In this document: positions 61,683 through 64,000 of the stretch, in pieces
How the letters are laid out: every line of letters begins with the position of its first letter
How positions within the stretch are numbered: position 1 is the first letter of the stretch
From: Bacillota bacterium
Lineage (GTDB): Bacteria; Bacillota; Clostridia; Christensenellales; SZUA-584
Direction: 5' to 3'
Assembly (NCBI GenBank): GCA_023410595.1
Contig: JAEYPO010000007.1
Coordinates: 154,829 to 218,828, forward strand
DNA: 64,000 nt
Translations under genes and position numbers: made by a program
Notes under the pieces: model-generated
The model's database searches: none
What the model saw: only the letters and a program-made list of their open reading frames with translations
What the model was told of the DNA's origin: nothing

Positions 61683-62324
61683 ATGGCTAAAACAGACTTT
61701 AACTGCCCCGGCTGCGGACAGCCGGGTTCGAGAGAATCACAGAAAAGGGTGTGCATATCAAAACGCCCGGAGCTAAAGGAAGACATACTATCCGGATCGT
61801 TTTTTGAATGGGAGTGCCCCGCATGCGGGAAGCGCTTCTTTATCGACGACGTGTTTTTATACAACGACGACGGGCGCAAGTTCATGGTGTATTATGTGCC
61901 GGGCTTCAAAAAAGATGCTTTAGAAGTCCCCACCGCCATAAAGGTGGACGAGGATTATGATACGCAGCACAGCGTTTTGCGTGTCGCGTCCACATTCATA
62001 GATTTCGTGGAAAAGATAAGGATATTCGAAGAAAGGCTGGACGACCGCGCCATAGAAGCGATAAAGGCGGTGTACGCGGCGGCGTACCGCGAAGCGTGCG
62101 GCGCAAGTATATACAATATGATATTTGAGGAGACGGCGGAGTCGGGCGCGCTTTGCTTCGCAGTGTTTTTGCAGGACGAGGATTTTTCGGTCGAAATACC
62201 GGACGAAGCGTACCGGCAGACAAGAAGCGACTTTTCCAGTTTGTTCAGCGAGCCCGGTGAAAAGGCGTTCCTGCGCATAGACCAGGACTGGCTGGCGGGC
62301 GTGCTTGGTCAAAACGATGCGTGA
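61683..62324 (+). CDS. CpXC-domain protein
   Basis: 213 residues. The N terminus has CPGCGQ and, after a linker, ECPACGKRFFIDDVFL, two CxxC pairs that bind zinc, as in CpXC proteins. The remaining helical part has no known activity. It starts seven bases after the CapA-like gene and is likely on the same transcript. Confidence 0.78.
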   Translation: MAKTDFNCPGCGQPGSRESQKRVCISKRPELKEDILSGSFFEWECPACGKRFFIDDVFLYNDDGRKFMVYYVPGFKKDALEVPTAIKVDEDYDTQHSVLRVASTFIDFVEKIRIFEERLDDRAIEAIKAVYAAAYREACGASIYNMIFEETAESGALCFAVFLQDEDFSVEIPDEAYRQTRSDFSSLFSEPGEKAFLRIDQDWLAGVLGQNDA

Positions 62325-62448
62325 TTATATGAAGGCACGGAGCATAAAGATGGAGTCGCTTTATATCATGCGGAGGCATCTTAAATGACGTTAAGCGGTA
62401 ATTATTGCTCTGCGGTAAAGTATACAATTTTTAAGACAGAGATTGCAA

Positions 62449-62477
62449 TTGACAACAAAACGGCAAGATGCTAATAT
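62449..62477 (+). promoter_or_regulatory. Promoter for tRNA-Pro
   Basis: TTGACA (62449-62454), 17 bases, TAATAT (62472-62477), 13 bases before the mature tRNA start. Confidence 0.75.
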
Positions 62478-62490
62478 AAAGCTCGTGCAA

Positions 62491-62567
62491 CTGGGTGTGG
62501 CGCAGCTTGGTAGCGCGCTTGAATGGGGTTCAAGAGGCCGGAGGTTCAATTCCTCTCACCCAGACCA
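62491..62567 (+). tRNA. tRNA-Pro (GGG)
   Basis: 77 bases with encoded CCA. The acceptor CTGGGTG pairs with CACCCAG. The anticodon stem CTTGA/TCAAG holds ATGGGGT, anticodon GGG. It lies beside an integrase gene and is a likely integration site. Confidence 0.95.
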
Positions 62568-62574
62568 GTGAAAA

Positions 62575-62606
62575 GTCCGATGAACACTGAGTTCTCGGAT
62601 TTTTTC
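62575..62606 (+). terminator. Terminator after tRNA-Pro
   Basis: GTCCGATGAAC ACTGA GTTCTCGGAT hairpin followed by TTTTTT. Confidence 0.75.
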
Positions 62607-62658
62607 TTTTTCTCGTAACCCCCCAAAATTGGCCACTTCTAATGAAACTTCTAATGGA

Positions 62659-63846
62659 TTATACGATTTCTTTCACCTTTTGCTGAACGGCGAATATTCC
62701 GTTCAATCTTTCCGATGCATTTATCCTCACATCGATATCATCATGGGCATATCTCATTGTGGATTTAATATCTCCGTGTCTGAGCCAAGACTGAATTTCC
62801 TGTAGCGAAAACCCTTGAGCGCGAAGCAGCGAAGCCGTACTGTGACGCAATTCATGGAGCGTTCTATGGGGCAGCTTGTTCTTTTTTAAGACTCTCCCCA
62901 ACACAGAATTCACATACTTATACTCAAACGGACGGCCATCCTGCCATTTACAGATATAATCGTTGTGATGATATTGCTTTCCAAAGGCCTTAGCGTACGC
63001 AGCTTGCTGTTTTTTAAGGGTCAACAGGTAATCCTTCACGTTTGGCATCAATGGCATTGGAGCCATGCTCGCTTTGTTTTTCGGGCCTTTTTCAACAGGC
63101 TCTCCCACGCGCACTCTCGTGTTTTTGATATAAACAATGTTTCTCTCAAAATCGATGTCGCTCCAGCGAATCCCGAGGATTTCTCCACGGCGCAGCGCGT
63201 AGTAGACGGCCAGAATGATTGCAGGCTCTATAACCATGTCATGCACGGCTTCAAGCAGCGTATTGAGGTCAGGGAGCTTCAAGAACCTCGCCTCGAACGG
63301 CTGCTCTTTTGGGTAACGGATTAAACTGCAAGGATTTTCGGGTATGAGCCTGTCAATAACCGCCTGATCAAGCGCTTTTGAGATATTCGCGACATATTTC
63401 TTAATTGAAGTCACGCGCAACCCGCCACCCCCGTCTAATCGTCCGTTTTGATGCATTTCAGTAACGAACTCCTGTATATGTCCGCGCTTGACTTCATGCA
63501 GAAAAAGATTGAGCTTGTCAAAATAGGGGATTATGTGATTTTCAAGGTTCTGTTCATATCCGCTGGTTGTTGTCTCTTCTAAGAATCCGGTAACACAGGA
63601 TTTATGCCATTTTTTTAAATAGTCTGTGAATAGTATTTGCTCTGGTTGTTCAGCCCGCTCTTTCTCTAACTTTTCTAATTCCTCATGCTTGTTTAACAGA
63701 GCGCGCAGCACCTCATTGGCCTCTCTCTTTTTAATGCATTTGGTGCTAATCCACTTCTGCTTTATCTTCCCTGTGCTCGGATCTGGCACACAGATAACGG
63801 CGTACCAGTATTGGCTTCTATTCGTTTTTTGTAATGATCCTGTCAT
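62659..63846 (-). CDS. Tyrosine recombinase (phage/ICE integrase)
   Basis: 395 residues. An N-terminal arm-binding domain (about 1-55, QYWYAVICVPDPSTGK), a core-binding SAM-like domain (about 65-170) and a catalytic domain. The active-site residues are seen as R in ALRRGEILGIRW, HxLRH in LHELRHSTASLL, the second His in WLRHGDIKST, and Tyr in MRYAHDD. Reads towards tRNA-Pro (GGG), 91 bases away. This is the usual edge of a prophage or integrative element; the rest lies past 63846, outside the window. From 63847 to 64000 I see no gene. Confidence 0.93.
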   Translation of the reverse strand: MTGSLQKTNRSQYWYAVICVPDPSTGKIKQKWISTKCIKKREANEVLRALLNKHEELEKLEKERAEQPEQILFTDYLKKWHKSCVTGFLEETTTSGYEQNLENHIIPYFDKLNLFLHEVKRGHIQEFVTEMHQNGRLDGGGGLRVTSIKKYVANISKALDQAVIDRLIPENPCSLIRYPKEQPFEARFLKLPDLNTLLEAVHDMVIEPAIILAVYYALRRGEILGIRWSDIDFERNIVYIKNTRVRVGEPVEKGPKNKASMAPMPLMPNVKDYLLTLKKQQAAYAKAFGKQYHHNDYICKWQDGRPFEYKYVNSVLGRVLKKNKLPHRTLHELRHSTASLLRAQGFSLQEIQSWLRHGDIKSTMRYAHDDIDVRINASERLNGIFAVQQKVKEIV

Positions 63847-64000
63847 TTCGTGCTCCTTTCAATCACCTTTTGAATCATTACCCTTTGTTGTGACACAATA
63901 ATAAGCCAACGCTGGATAGTTGTAAAAGGTGCCGGAAGTTTTATGATGATTTTTTTCTGATATATTTAACAACGTGCTCTTTTGCAATGACATACTTTCG

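Overview
This window is a chromosomal segment of an anaerobic, spore-forming, Gram-positive bacterium of the class Clostridia. The evidence is the rpoA-rplQ-ecfA1-ecfA2-ecfT-truA gene order, the murA-spoIID-spoIIQ-like sporulation block, a CIRCE box, a T-box leader, a sodium-pumping decarboxylase, rubrerythrin-like and radical SAM proteins, and a phosphoketolase. No genus can be named from the sequence alone. Most genes are near 50% GC; two stretches (about 12.0-14.9 kb and 40.5-42.2 kb) are clearly more AT-rich.

Layout. 0-5 kb: end of the ribosomal protein cluster, the ECF vitamin-transporter energizing module, a sortase and truA. 5-11.1 kb: a FapA/DUF342 protein, a solitary TrpB2-type tryptophan synthase beta chain, a MazG/HisE-like pyrophosphohydrolase, a cupin, and a compact cheY-cheC-PAS/GGDEF signalling operon. 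11.5-15 kb: tRNA-Leu and tRNA-Thr, then an AT-rich three-gene island (nucleotidyltransferase, nagB, hexapeptide acyltransferase-like) ending in a decayed copy of the tRNA-Thr 3' end. 15-21 kb: lipoprotein, GntR regulator, ECF sigma with a DUF4367-like partner, small secreted protein, degenerate GGDEF/HD-GYP protein. 21-30 kb: metallopeptidase, murA-spoIID-spoIIQ-like block, serS, argS, DUF218 protein. 30-33.2 kb: an acyl-CoA synthetase and an XRE-cupin regulator behind an isoleucine-type T-box, a frameshifted DUF4177-like gene, tRNA-Val. 33-40 kb: AlkZ-like and radical SAM proteins, a Gre-domain protein and a four-gene sodium-translocating decarboxylase operon. 40-45 kb: tRNA-Ala with direct repeats, ferritin-like protein, GNAT protein, CIRCE-controlled htpG, and remains of a transposase and a methyltransferase. 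45-50 kb: a c-di-GMP-I riboswitch in front of a 1383-residue repeat-rich surface protein with a sortase-type C terminus. 50-62 kb: EamA transporter, phosphoketolase, NlpC/P60 hydrolase, lipoproteins including a CotH/lamin-tail protein, CapA-like and CpXC proteins. 62.4-64 kb: tRNA-Pro with a tyrosine integrase beside it, the edge of an integrated element that runs out of the window.

Two regulatory systems stand out. First, the T-box reads AUC and has a UGGU bulge, which suggests that isoleucine starvation turns on an acyl-CoA synthetase and its XRE-cupin partner. This would fit isoleucine supply from activated short or branched-chain acids. Second, c-di-GMP made or broken by proteins encoded here could control the large surface protein through its riboswitch, and the sortase encoded at 3.5 kb is a candidate to anchor it. 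A family of short hairpin elements with GNRA-type loops is also scattered between genes, one copy lying in the htpG leader.
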